Assembly (NCBI GenBank): GCA_011052285.1
Contig: DRJH01000240.1
Coordinates: 1-7,066 of the forward strand
Reading direction: 5' to 3'
Length of the DNA stretch: 7,066 bases
From: Gammaproteobacteria bacterium
GTDB lineage: Bacteria; Pseudomonadota; Gammaproteobacteria; Arenicellales; DRJH01
In this document: piece after piece, positions 1 through 6,120 of the stretch
Numbering within the stretch: the first letter of the stretch is position 1
How the letters are laid out: each line of letters opens with the position of its first letter
Position numbers and translations under genes: made by a program
The notes under the pieces: model-generated
Seen by the model: the letters and a program-made list of their open reading frames with translations, nothing else
The model's database searches: none
What the model was told of the DNA's origin: nothing

Positions 1-54
1 CTTGTGCCATTCACGGTACTTGTGCCATTCACGGTACTTTCACCATCCATGGCG
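1..54. repeat. 18-bp tandem repeat, two perfect copies plus one degenerate
   Basis: The unit cttgtgccattcacggta occurs at 1-18 and again without change at 19-36. A third, diverged unit fills 37-54 and matches at about 11 of 18 positions. The array starts at the window edge, so more copies may lie to the left. The period is a multiple of three. On the minus strand the array stays open, starting from ATG at 59 or 50, and would encode a repeating Ser-Thr-Val-Asn-Gly-Thr hexapeptide. There is no Shine-Dalgarno and the frame leaves the window, so I call a repeat, not a gene. Confidence 0.85.
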
Positions 55-61
55 CTCATCT

Positions 62-165
62 CGAGGGAAAGCAGATTTGAGTTCGATTTTTCTATGATTC
101 GAAGTGAATACTATTTGTATTTAACGAAAATCATAGGAAAATCGGGCCAAAGCAGCTTTCCCTCG
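62..165. repeat. Long imperfect palindrome (about 104 bp) downstream of gyrA
   Basis: The outer arms 62-72 and 155-165 are perfect inverted copies of CGAGGGAAAGC. Moving inward, further matching blocks are TTTG (76-79 with 148-151 region), CGATTTT (84-90 with 138-143 region), CTATGATT (92-99 with 129-136 region) and AATAC (107-111 with 117-121). About 31 of the outer 38 positions match, with one gap. The whole segment could fold into one long hairpin, with a short AT-rich loop near 112-116. It begins 27 bases after the gyrA stop in the direction of gyrA transcription. It resembles a miniature inverted-repeat element or a large 3'-end stem-loop. No clear target duplication flanks it. Confidence 0.75.
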
Positions 166-183
166 CTACGGCTCCTGTTCTCA

Positions 184-202
184 AACAACCTCCTAGGTTG
201 TT
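184..202 (-). terminator. Hairpin enclosing the gyrA stop codon; weak terminator candidate
   Basis: AACAACC (184-190) and GGTTGTT (196-202) form a perfect 7-bp stem around a 5-base loop that contains the gyrA TAG stop (193-195). Read on the minus strand, only a short TTT follows the stem, not a proper U-tract. It is at best a weak intrinsic terminator, or a translation or termination aid for gyrA. The larger palindrome at 62-165 may do the real work. Confidence 0.3.
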
Positions 203-2847
203 CCACCCTCTTGTTCAGAGTCATCAGCCAGCAACTCAGAAACACCGTTGCTATCACCATCGGGATCCACACCGGCAACCGAGGGCACATCGGAATCCTC
301 TTCGACGACTCCAAGACTCACCAATACTTCATCATCACCGATGTTAATCAGACGCACGCCTTGGGTGTTGCGCCCCACACAACTCACTTCATCGACCCGG
401 CTACGGATCAGCACACCCGCATCGGTGATCAGCATCATGTCATGGCCATCGGTGACCTGTCTGGCACCGACTACCGGGCCGTTGCGTTCCGTTATCTGGA
501 TGGAGATCACGCCTTGTCCACCACGATTCTTGCATGGAAATTCGTCGATATGCGTCCGTTTGCCGTAACCATTCTCAGTTGCCAGCAGAATCGAGTTCTC
601 CTCCTGTTCCTCCGCATCGACCACCACCATCGATATCACACGCTGCTGCGGCTTCAAATTGATACCGCGAACTCCCTGTGCCGTTCGGCCCATGGAGCGG
701 ATATCAGTACCCCGAAATCGGATGGCCTTACCGGCATTCGAAAACAACAGTACGTGGCTGTCACCACGGGTCAGGCCGACACCCACCAAATAATCATTAT
801 CCCGCAGGCTGATGGCAATAATACCGTTACTCCGAGGATTTGAAAATGCCGTCAGTGGTGTCTTTTTGACCACCCCGCTGACTGTTGCCATCATCACATA
901 ACTGCCCGGCAGATAATCCCGAATCGGCAACACCGCAGTCACACTTTCCCCTTTCTCAAGTGGTAGCAGGTTGACCAATGGCCGACCCCTGGCCTGTGGT
1001 CCGGCCTGCGGCAAATGATAGACCTTGAGCCAGTACACCTTGCCACGGCTGGAGAAACACAAAATGGTATCGTGGGTACTGACCACAAACAGCGAAGCAA
1101 CAAAATCCTCTTCCCGGGTACGGGTCGCAGATCGACCCCGTCCACCGCGATGCTGTGTTTGGTAGTCTGCCAGTGGCTGTGACTTGGCATAACCATGATG
1201 CGACAAGGTCACCACACGATCCTCTTCAACGATCAGATCTTCATCGGTCAAGTCATCCTGGTGTTGCAGAATCTCAGTACGCCGTACATCCCCATACTGC
1301 TCGCGGACTGCCACAAGTTCTTCACGGATCACCTCCATCAGGCGATCAGGATCGCGCAGAATTTTTAGCAGCTCAGCAACTTTCAGTAGAATTTCACTGA
1401 ATTCACGATAAATCCTGTCCTGTTCCAGGCCCGTCAAACGATGCAGTTGCAGATCCAAAATGGCCTGCGCCTGCACTGCTGACAAACGATAGCCCTGTGG
1501 ACCCATACCCAGATTCATTTCCTGAGCACCTGGCCGTGACAAGGTCGCATCAGCCTTATCCAACATCGGCTTTACTACACCAGGCTCCCAGGATATTGCC
1601 AGCAGCTTCTGCTTGGCCTCTGCAGAATTGGCAGCTGCCTTGATCAATGTGATAACGGCATCGATATTACTTAAGGCTACCGCCAAACCTTCGAGGCGGT
1701 GGGCTCGATCACGTGCTTTGTTAAGATCAAATATGGATCGCCGGGTCACAACTTCTCGACGATGTCGGACAAATTCTTCGATCAACTCCTTAAGAGCAAA
1801 AGTCTTCGGCTGGTTGTTAACCAGGGCCACCATATTGATACCAAAGACATTCTGCAACTGGGTGTGTTGATACAGATTATTCAAAACCACTTCCGGAACT
1901 TCGCCACGGCGCAGCTCAATTACCATGCGCATACCATCTTTATCTGACTCATCACGCAGGGCAGAGATCCCGGACATACGCTTGTTCTTAATCAACTCAG
2001 CGATTTTTTCCAGCAATCTGGCCTTGTTGACCTGATAGGGCAATTCGGTCACCACAATGGCATCACTAGCAGTTTTCTTATTATGTTCGATTTTAGTTCG
2101 ACCACGAATATAGATTTTCCCTCGCCCCGTAAGGTAGGCGGAACGTATCCCCCGACTACCGTTAATCATGGCTGCAGTCGGAAAATCAGGGCCAGGTATG
2201 TATTCCATTAACCCGGCCGCCGTGATCGATGGATTATCCATATAAGCCAGACATCCGTTAACGACCTCAGTCAGATTGTGCGGCGGGATATTGGTTGCCA
2301 TTCCTACCGCAATACCGGAAGATCCGTTCACCAGTAGATTGGGAATCCGTGCCGGCAACACTGCTGGCTGGGTTTCTGATTCGTCATAGTTGGGCACAAA
2401 ATCGACCGTATCCCGATCCAAGTCTGACAACAACTCATGCGCTATTTTTGACAGACGAATTTCCGTGTAACGCATAGCGGCCGGGGAATCCCCATCCACT
2501 GAGCCGAAGTTGCCTTGGCCGTCAACCAGGGGATAGCGCATTGAGAAAGACTGTGCCATGCGGACGATGGTGTCGTAGACTGCGGTATCTCCGTGAGGAT
2601 GATATTTACCGATGACATCCCCAACTACGCGTGCGGACTTTTTATAGGCTTTGTTCCAGTCGTTTCCAAGTTCATGCATGGCATACAAAACCCGGCGATG
2701 TACCGGCTTGAGGCCATCACAAACATCCGGTAAGGCGCGACCGACGATGACGCTCATGGCGTAATCGAGATAAGAGCGGCGCATTTCCTGCTCCAAATTA
2801 GCAGGAATTGTTTCCAGGGCTATGATTTGTGAATCTGTTGATTCCAT
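193..2847 (-). CDS. gyrA: DNA gyrase subunit A
   Basis: This is the breakage-reunion subunit of the cytoplasmic A2B2 type IIA topoisomerase that introduces negative supercoils using ATP hydrolysed by GyrB. The protein has 884 residues (E. coli 875). The winged-helix and tower core spans about 35-515 and the beta-pinwheel C-terminal domain about 540-845, ending in an acidic tail. The catalytic tyrosine is Tyr127 in AMRYTE. The quinolone region reads HPHGDTAVYD, with Thr88 and Asp92 at the E. coli Ser83 and Asp87 positions; Thr is the natural residue in Pseudomonas. The GyrA box at 565-571 is QHRGGRG, with His in place of the usual second Arg. This box separates it from ParC. The start is the ATG at 2847, aligned with other GyrA N-termini; no good Shine-Dalgarno precedes it. 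It lies downstream of dnaQ on the same strand. Confidence 0.98.
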   Translation of the reverse strand: MESTDSQIIALETIPANLEQEMRRSYLDYAMSVIVGRALPDVCDGLKPVHRRVLYAMHELGNDWNKAYKKSARVVGDVIGKYHPHGDTAVYDTIVRMAQSFSMRYPLVDGQGNFGSVDGDSPAAMRYTEIRLSKIAHELLSDLDRDTVDFVPNYDESETQPAVLPARIPNLLVNGSSGIAVGMATNIPPHNLTEVVNGCLAYMDNPSITAAGLMEYIPGPDFPTAAMINGSRGIRSAYLTGRGKIYIRGRTKIEHNKKTASDAIVVTELPYQVNKARLLEKIAELIKNKRMSGISALRDESDKDGMRMVIELRRGEVPEVVLNNLYQHTQLQNVFGINMVALVNNQPKTFALKELIEEFVRHRREVVTRRSIFDLNKARDRAHRLEGLAVALSNIDAVITLIKAAANSAEAKQKLLAISWEPGVVKPMLDKADATLSRPGAQEMNLGMGPQGYRLSAVQAQAILDLQLHRLTGLEQDRIYREFSEILLKVAELLKILRDPDRLMEVIREELVAVREQYGDVRRTEILQHQDDLTDEDLIVEEDRVVTLSHHGYAKSQPLADYQTQHRGGRGRSATRTREEDFVASLFVVSTHDTILCFSSRGKVYWLKVYHLPQAGPQARGRPLVNLLPLEKGESVTAVLPIRDYLPGSYVMMATVSGVVKKTPLTAFSNPRSNGIIAISLRDNDYLVGVGLTRGDSHVLLFSNAGKAIRFRGTDIRSMGRTAQGVRGINLKPQQRVISMVVVDAEEQEENSILLATENGYGKRTHIDEFPCKNRGGQGVISIQITERNGPVVGARQVTDGHDMMLITDAGVLIRSRVDEVSCVGRNTQGVRLINIGDDEVLVSLGVVEEDSDVPSVAGVDPDGDSNGVSELLADDSEQEGGTT

Positions 2848-2877
2848 GGTTTGCAGTAGAAAAATTAAAATCAGGTG

Positions 2878-2886
2878 ATTTTACCA
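2878..2886 (-). promoter_or_regulatory. Candidate extended -10 promoter for gyrA
   Basis: On the minus strand the 118-bp gap between dnaQ and gyrA contains TGG directly followed by TAAAAT, which matches the TGn-TATAAT extended -10 pattern at five of six hexamer bases. Transcription would start near 2871 and leave a leader of about 24 nt before the gyrA ATG. No good -35 hexamer lies 16-18 bp upstream, which extended -10 promoters can tolerate. Separate expression of gyrA from the dnaQ operon would make sense but is inferred. Confidence 0.4.
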
Positions 2887-2965
2887 CAGACCGGGTTTGC
2901 AATGGCTTTGGCCACACTGAAATATCACGGTATCTGTGCTAGGAAGCTGTCCGAGAAGTCGCAGA

Positions 2966-3694
2966 CTACTCTTCCAGCTTCTGCCACAAACAACCATCAG
3001 GACATTTTTCTGCCAGGCGCTGGAGCCATTGCTGGTGTGCCTGTAACTCATTTTCGCTGGCCTTGATAACCGTAATGGCAGCCCTTTGGTTGTGGTTGTG
3101 CTGTTGTTGGGACTGAGCCCGAATGGCCGCGGTATCGGTGGCAATGGCACTATCCAACTGGCCGAGAAAGTCGGTCTGACCTCCGGTCATCAACAAATAC
3201 ACTTCTGCCAGCAGTTTGGAATCCAGCAATGCACCGTGAAGCGTACGCTCTGAAGTATCCACATGGTACATCTTGCACAGCGCGTCCAGACTGACGCGCT
3301 GCCCGGGATGCAAACTGCGGGCCAGCGCCAGAGTATCGAGAACCTCACACAAGTCAGAGATTCTTGGACCTTCCTTACTTAACAGGCCTAACTCATAATT
3401 CAAGAATCCCACATCAAATGGGGCATTATGGATCACCAGTTCTGCACCCTTGATATAGTCGAGGAATTCGCTGGCAATTTCAGCGAAAAGTGGTTTATCA
3501 CGGAGTTGATCCAATGTGATACCGTGAATATTGATTGCCCCCTGAGGAATCTCCCGCTGAGGATGAATCAGGCGATGATATTCGCCCGCCGTGATCTGAC
3601 GGTCCACAATCTCGACACAACCGATCTCAATAATCCTATGCCCACGTTTCGGGTCCAATCCAGTGGTTTCTGTGTCCAGAATTAGTTGTCTCAT
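2966..3694 (-). CDS. dnaQ: DNA polymerase III epsilon subunit, proofreading 3'-5' exonuclease
   Basis: Epsilon removes misincorporated nucleotides within the Pol III core, bound to the alpha subunit and the beta clamp. The 242-residue protein (E. coli 243) has all three Exo motifs of the DEDDh family: Asp7 and Glu9 in LDTETTG, Asp94 in HNAPFDVGFL, and His153 with Asp158 in HGALLDSKLL. QTDFLG at 173-178 aligns with the E. coli clamp-binding QTSMAF segment but lacks its hydrophobic end. A Gln- and His-rich linker spans about 193-204. The tail ending in CLWQKLEE resembles the E. coli alpha-binding tail ending in SCLWRA. The ATG overlaps the rnhA TGA as ATGA, which suggests translational coupling; AGGTGG lies 15 nt upstream, too far for an ideal Shine-Dalgarno. 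In E. coli rnhA and dnaQ are divergent, whereas here they run in tandem. Confidence 0.97.
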   Translation of the reverse strand: MRQLILDTETTGLDPKRGHRIIEIGCVEIVDRQITAGEYHRLIHPQREIPQGAINIHGITLDQLRDKPLFAEIASEFLDYIKGAELVIHNAPFDVGFLNYELGLLSKEGPRISDLCEVLDTLALARSLHPGQRVSLDALCKMYHVDTSERTLHGALLDSKLLAEVYLLMTGGQTDFLGQLDSAIATDTAAIRAQSQQQHNHNQRAAITVIKASENELQAHQQWLQRLAEKCPDGCLWQKLEE

Positions 3695-4170
3695 GACAGG
3701 GTAACTCGACCACCTGAGCTAATTTCACCGGCCAACCCCTGATCAATCGCCATATTCACCAACCGATCTGCACGCTCGTTACCTTGATCTCCAGCATGCC
3801 CCTTAACCCAACACCAGTCAATTTTGTGTGGGCCAACTGCGTTATCAAGTTGTTGCCATAAATCTGCATTCTTTACCGGCTTGCGTTGCGCCGTTTTCCA
3901 ACCATTACGTTTCCAGTTTGTAATCCATTGGGTGATGCCCTGGCGCAAGTATTGTGAATCGGTATGCAAAACCACAATACAAGGACGCTGCAATGACTCC
4001 AGCGCCTTCACGGCAGCCGTCAATTCCATCCGATTATTGGTTGTTTCCGCCTCATAGCCGTACAGTTCCTTTCTGTGTACATTCATTTGTAAAGAGGCCG
4101 CCCAACCACCCGGGCCAGGATTGCCACGACAGCCCCCGTCGGTATAAATTGTTACCTTGTTCATTGGCAT
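3691..4170 (-). CDS. rnhA: Ribonuclease HI
   Basis: RNase HI degrades the RNA strand of RNA-DNA hybrids, clearing R-loops and primers in the cytoplasm. At 159 residues it is close to E. coli (155). All catalytic residues are present: Asp11 in IYTDGGCRGNPGPGG, Glu49 in NNRMELTA, Asp71 in LHTDSQY, His125 in KGHAGD and Asp135 in NERADRL. The basic handle region around WKRNGWKTAQRKPVKN (86-101) is the substrate-binding protrusion of the E. coli type. The gene starts 7 nt after the methyltransferase stop and its own stop overlaps the dnaQ start, so it is the middle gene of an operon. A second in-frame ATG two codons in (4164) is an equally possible start, as neither has a strong Shine-Dalgarno. 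Confidence 0.97.
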   Translation of the reverse strand: MPMNKVTIYTDGGCRGNPGPGGWAASLQMNVHRKELYGYEAETTNNRMELTAAVKALESLQRPCIVVLHTDSQYLRQGITQWITNWKRNGWKTAQRKPVKNADLWQQLDNAVGPHKIDWCWVKGHAGDQGNERADRLVNMAIDQGLAGEISSGGRVTLS

Positions 4171-4177
4171 TTATTGC

Positions 4178-4900
4178 TTACCGTTTCATGGCGGGACCTG
4201 CAAATGCCGGTCGATAGCGGCGCCGGAATGGGACAGCATCATTCAAATACCACATTCCAGGTTGTTGTTTTTTTGCGACTAATAGTGAGACACCTCCCAG
4301 TGCCGGCCACCAACGGTCACCGATTATTTCGAGAAAACGCAACTTCTGCCAGGACCATGCATTGACAAAGGGCGGACGATACAGCATCCATCTACCAGAC
4401 TGCAACTCAAAACCAAGCACTGCCATCCAGTCCTGGATATGCCCTGCCGGTATAAACGGAGAATGCCAAAGCTGATTCTGTTTCGACTTGCATCGTTGGC
4501 TGATACGCCAAAGCCCGGCAAAGCTCCATGGATTGAATGCGATGATAACCAACAAGCCACCTGCAGAAACGACCCGCGATGCCTCCCGCAACACGGCGTG
4601 CGGGTTCGGACTTGTCTCCAGAGCATGGTGCAGGACAACCAATTCCACAGACTGATTATCCAGTGGCAGATTGACCGGGTCCGCGATCAAATCAGCACCC
4701 GCCAGGTCCGATTCAACATCAGTAGCCAACACCAGTCGAACCATGCTCTGTACGTTCACCAATAATGAGGACGCAGCTGGCATTCCTATTTGCAAGGCAT
4801 TCGATAACCGACAGTCCGGCAATGCCGTAACCAGTTCAAGCTGCTCCTGGCGCAGTACCGACTGCCCAACTTCGGATTGAAACCAACTTTTACAGATCAT
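4178..4900 (-). CDS. yafS: YafS-like class I SAM-dependent methyltransferase
   Basis: This is a putative S-adenosylmethionine-dependent methyltransferase of unknown substrate. From the ATG at 4900 it has 240 residues. The middle resembles Methyltransf_11: ADPVNLPLDNQSVELVVLHH (73-92) is the acidic-loop and motif region, then LREASRVVSAGGLLVI (104-119), then FNPWSFAGLWR (122-132). The last closely parallels FNPISFMGLRK in E. coli YafS, which is also a neighbour of rnhA and dnaQ. The glycine-rich SAM motif I is degenerate (LQIGMPAAS instead of GxGxG), as in YafS itself, so activity is uncertain. An in-frame GTG at 4921 would add seven residues; I prefer the ATG at 4900, which has a weak TAGG seven or eight bases upstream. 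It heads the operon with rnhA and dnaQ. No convincing promoter is visible upstream. Confidence 0.85.
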   Translation of the reverse strand: MICKSWFQSEVGQSVLRQEQLELVTALPDCRLSNALQIGMPAASSLLVNVQSMVRLVLATDVESDLAGADLIADPVNLPLDNQSVELVVLHHALETSPNPHAVLREASRVVSAGGLLVIIAFNPWSFAGLWRISQRCKSKQNQLWHSPFIPAGHIQDWMAVLGFELQSGRWMLYRPPFVNAWSWQKLRFLEIIGDRWWPALGGVSLLVAKKQQPGMWYLNDAVPFRRRYRPAFAGPAMKR

Positions 4901-4921
4901 TGAGTAACCTAGGAGGCCCAC

Positions 4922-5146
4922 ACCGCCTGTGCCGCTGCGCTATCGCGCAGCAAACAAGGAGATGGCACACTGTGTGAGGCACGCAAGCGATCAAGGCCTT
5001 TCAGCCAATGGTGTGCTTGCACCCGTCCAGGAGAGTGGCTGCACGGTATCGGCGTGGAGTCGTTGATGGCACAGCTCGCTGTGACCTCGCATAAGAAAGT
5101 GAATCCACTTGCCACCGTGTTGCTTGCACACCTCACATTCAATCAT
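4922..5146. other. Non-coding region with several small hairpins between yafS and the transposase remnant
   Basis: No gene is supported here. The stretch contains perfect short inverted repeats: GCTGCGC-TATC-GCGCAGC (4934-4951), CACAC-T-GTGTG (4966-4976), CACAGC-TC-GCTGTG (5070-5083) and AAGTG-AATC-CACTT (5097-5110). The second and third sit in similar GATGGCACA...TGTGA contexts about 105 bp apart. It may combine the native upstream region of the methyltransferase operon with the left end of the insertion sequence. I cannot place the boundary or identify a terminal inverted repeat. Confidence 0.5.
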
Positions 5147-5151
5147 GAGGG
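5147..5151 (+). promoter_or_regulatory. Ribosome binding site of the transposase remnant
   Basis: GAGGG lies 8 nt before the ATG at 5160. It selects that start over the upstream in-frame candidate at 5109 and leaves a protein beginning MVRKAKKQRLATIW, a typical basic transposase N-terminus. Confidence 0.6.
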
Positions 5152-5159
5152 TAAAAACG

Positions 5160-5813
5160 ATGGTACGCAAGGCTAAAAAACAGCGATTAGCCACTATTTG
5201 GAGCCGTTTTCAAACCACTATTTTTCCTTGTTTGCAAGAAGAACTGGGTGAATTTACCAACCAGCAGAGACCGTTGATCGAAGTATTGGAGATTGCCCAG
5301 ATCAAGGCCCATTTTCCTAAGGCCCATTTTCCTTATGTTGGACGCGTGCCTGGGCGCCCCCAGAAAGACCGCTGTGCCATCGCACGTGCTTTTATTGCTA
5401 AAGCAATCTACAACATGGCCCGCACACAGATGCTCCTGGATCGATTGCGCTGTGACCTGCGTCTGCGTCGAATCTATGGCTGGGAGCAAAGCCGAGAGGT
5501 CCCCGGTGGTGCCACCTTCTCCCGAGCCTTTACCGAGTTTTCTGAGTATGAATATACCTAACGTATTCATGCAGCCATTATCTGAAGGGTATTTGGCAAA
5601 GCAACTGATTGGACACATTTCCCGGGACTCTACGGCGATCAGTGTTCGCGAGAAACCGGTCAAGAAGGCGGTTACGCCGGTGGTAAAGAAAAAGCGGGGC
5701 CGTCCGGAAAAAGGCGAAGAGCGAGGTAAAGGGCTGGTCCGATTGGAACGACAAAGTGCCGGGATGAGTCTGGCACAGATGAAGGCAGATTTACCAACTC
5801 TGTGTAGGGTGGG
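5160..5813 (+). pseudogene. Degenerate insertion-sequence transposase (DUF772-type N-terminus), 3'-truncated
   Basis: This is the N-terminal half of a DDE transposase. The frame from ATG 5160 is open to an in-frame TAA at 5559-5561, where a Gln (CAA) would fit. The same frame continues as RIHAAII, then needs one base removed (the extra T at 5583) to read on as EGYLAKQLIGHISRDSTAI. The DUF772-like part runs from about DRCAIARAFIAKAIYNMA through GGATFSRAFTEF. ISRDSTAI (Asp codon 5626-5628) probably carries the first catalytic Asp, followed by a basic KKKRGRPEKGE linker. Similarity ends around LPTLC (about 5804), and the rest, with the other two catalytic residues, is missing. Family could be IS1182-like or another IS4/IS5-type group; I cannot fix it. 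It cannot encode an active enzyme. Confidence 0.85.
5304..5333 (+). repeat. 15-bp perfect tandem duplication inside the transposase
   Basis: AAGGCCCATTTTCCT occurs at 5304-5318 and is repeated exactly at 5319-5333. It is in frame and gives KAHFPKAHFP in the translation. A duplication multiple of three does not break the frame. Perfect identity suggests it is recent. Confidence 0.9.
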
Positions 5814-6000
5814 TGTTTTTCACAGAATACATTAAACCAATGTGGCACCCTAAATTCCCGCCTTAATATTCTGGTATAATTAACTTCAACAGCACCGCTA
5901 TATTTGCTGCCTTCTCTCCCATCAACCCTGCCTCTTGCAATATTGCAGGCCTTGCGGGTACATAATCTATAGCGGGGCAAGTGTCAACACCACCTAACAC
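5814..6000. other. Intergenic region after the transposase remnant, no supported gene
   Basis: The region is AT-rich in its first half. It contains a perfect 12-bp palindrome TGCAATATTGCA (5936-5947), flanked by GCCT/AGGC, and an 8-bp inverted pair CCGCTATA (5895-5902) with TATAGCGG (5968-5975). A minus-strand frame is open from a TTG at 5980 into the transposase antisense, but it has no ATG or ribosome binding site and I do not recognise it. This could be the debris of another element that truncated the transposase. Confidence 0.4.
5872..5880 (+). promoter_or_regulatory. Extended -10 promoter element, plus strand
   Basis: TGG directly followed by a perfect TATAAT gives a consensus extended -10. 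The position about 17 bp upstream is AAATTC, not a -35 match. Transcription would begin near 5887 and give a leader of about 234 nt before the CARDB gene at 6121. The lack of an intervening gene makes that gene the likely target. Confidence 0.45.
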
Positions 6001-6012
6001 GGGGGGCACTCC

Positions 6013-6093
6013 GATGAACCTTTTGCAACGATGATACGACAAAGCGAATGAACCTGGCTCCCCGGAACTAAAGGGAGCGCCTGTTCATCAACC
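6013..6093 (+). promoter_or_regulatory. Structured 5' leader with mutually exclusive pairings, upstream of the CARDB gene
   Basis: A central stem GCTCCC (6057-6062) with GGGAGC (6073-6078) is capped by a 10-base loop. It is extended by ATGAAC (6048-6053) pairing with GTTCAT (6083-6088). An earlier copy, GATGAAC at 6013-6019, can pair with GTTCATC (6083-6089) over 7 bp. The two ATGAAC copies therefore compete for the same partner, a layout used by attenuators and riboswitches. I looked for the conserved cores of c-di-GMP, TPP and cobalamin riboswitches and do not see them. Function is unproven. Confidence 0.35.
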
Positions 6094-6106
6094 TCATAAA
6101 TATCTC

Positions 6107-6112
6107 GGGAGG
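6107..6112 (+). promoter_or_regulatory. Strong Shine-Dalgarno of the CARDB gene
   Basis: GGGAGG lies 8 nt before the ATG at 6121, close to ideal. It fixes this start and argues that the gene is, or recently was, translated. Confidence 0.75.
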
Positions 6113-6120
6113 ATATTGTT

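Noticed and set aside
189..199. 11-bp AACCTAGGAGG shared in inverted orientation with 4906-4916
   Set aside because: In a 7-kb window several 11-bp inverted matches are expected by chance; no larger similarity surrounds either copy.
4..843. 279-codon plus-strand open frame
   Set aside because: It lies antisense to the gyrA C-terminal domain, has no recognisable domain or ribosome binding site, and gyrA is unambiguous on the other strand.
452..2600. Fluoroquinolone-resistance mutation in gyrA (Thr at the E. coli Ser83 position)
   Set aside because: Thr is the wild-type residue in Pseudomonas and others, and Asp92 is intact, so there is no evidence of a resistance change.
4909..5194. Two overlapping minus-strand frames of 67 and 77 codons upstream of yafS
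   Set aside because: No Shine-Dalgarno, no recognised motif, and one is partly antisense to the transposase start; treated as non-coding.
5293..5550. First part of a second plus-strand frame overlapping the transposase
   Set aside because: Only its 3' part, after the insertion at 5583, matches the transposase family; the 5' part is a shadow.
5672..5804. Part of a 102-codon minus-strand frame antisense to the transposase
   Set aside because: This part is a shadow of the transposase remnant; only its other half is kept as a finding.
5990..6120. c-di-GMP riboswitch or tRNA-like element upstream of the CARDB gene
   Set aside because: The conserved GEMM sequence (ending GGGACGCAAAGCC) is absent, and there is no cloverleaf or proper T-loop.
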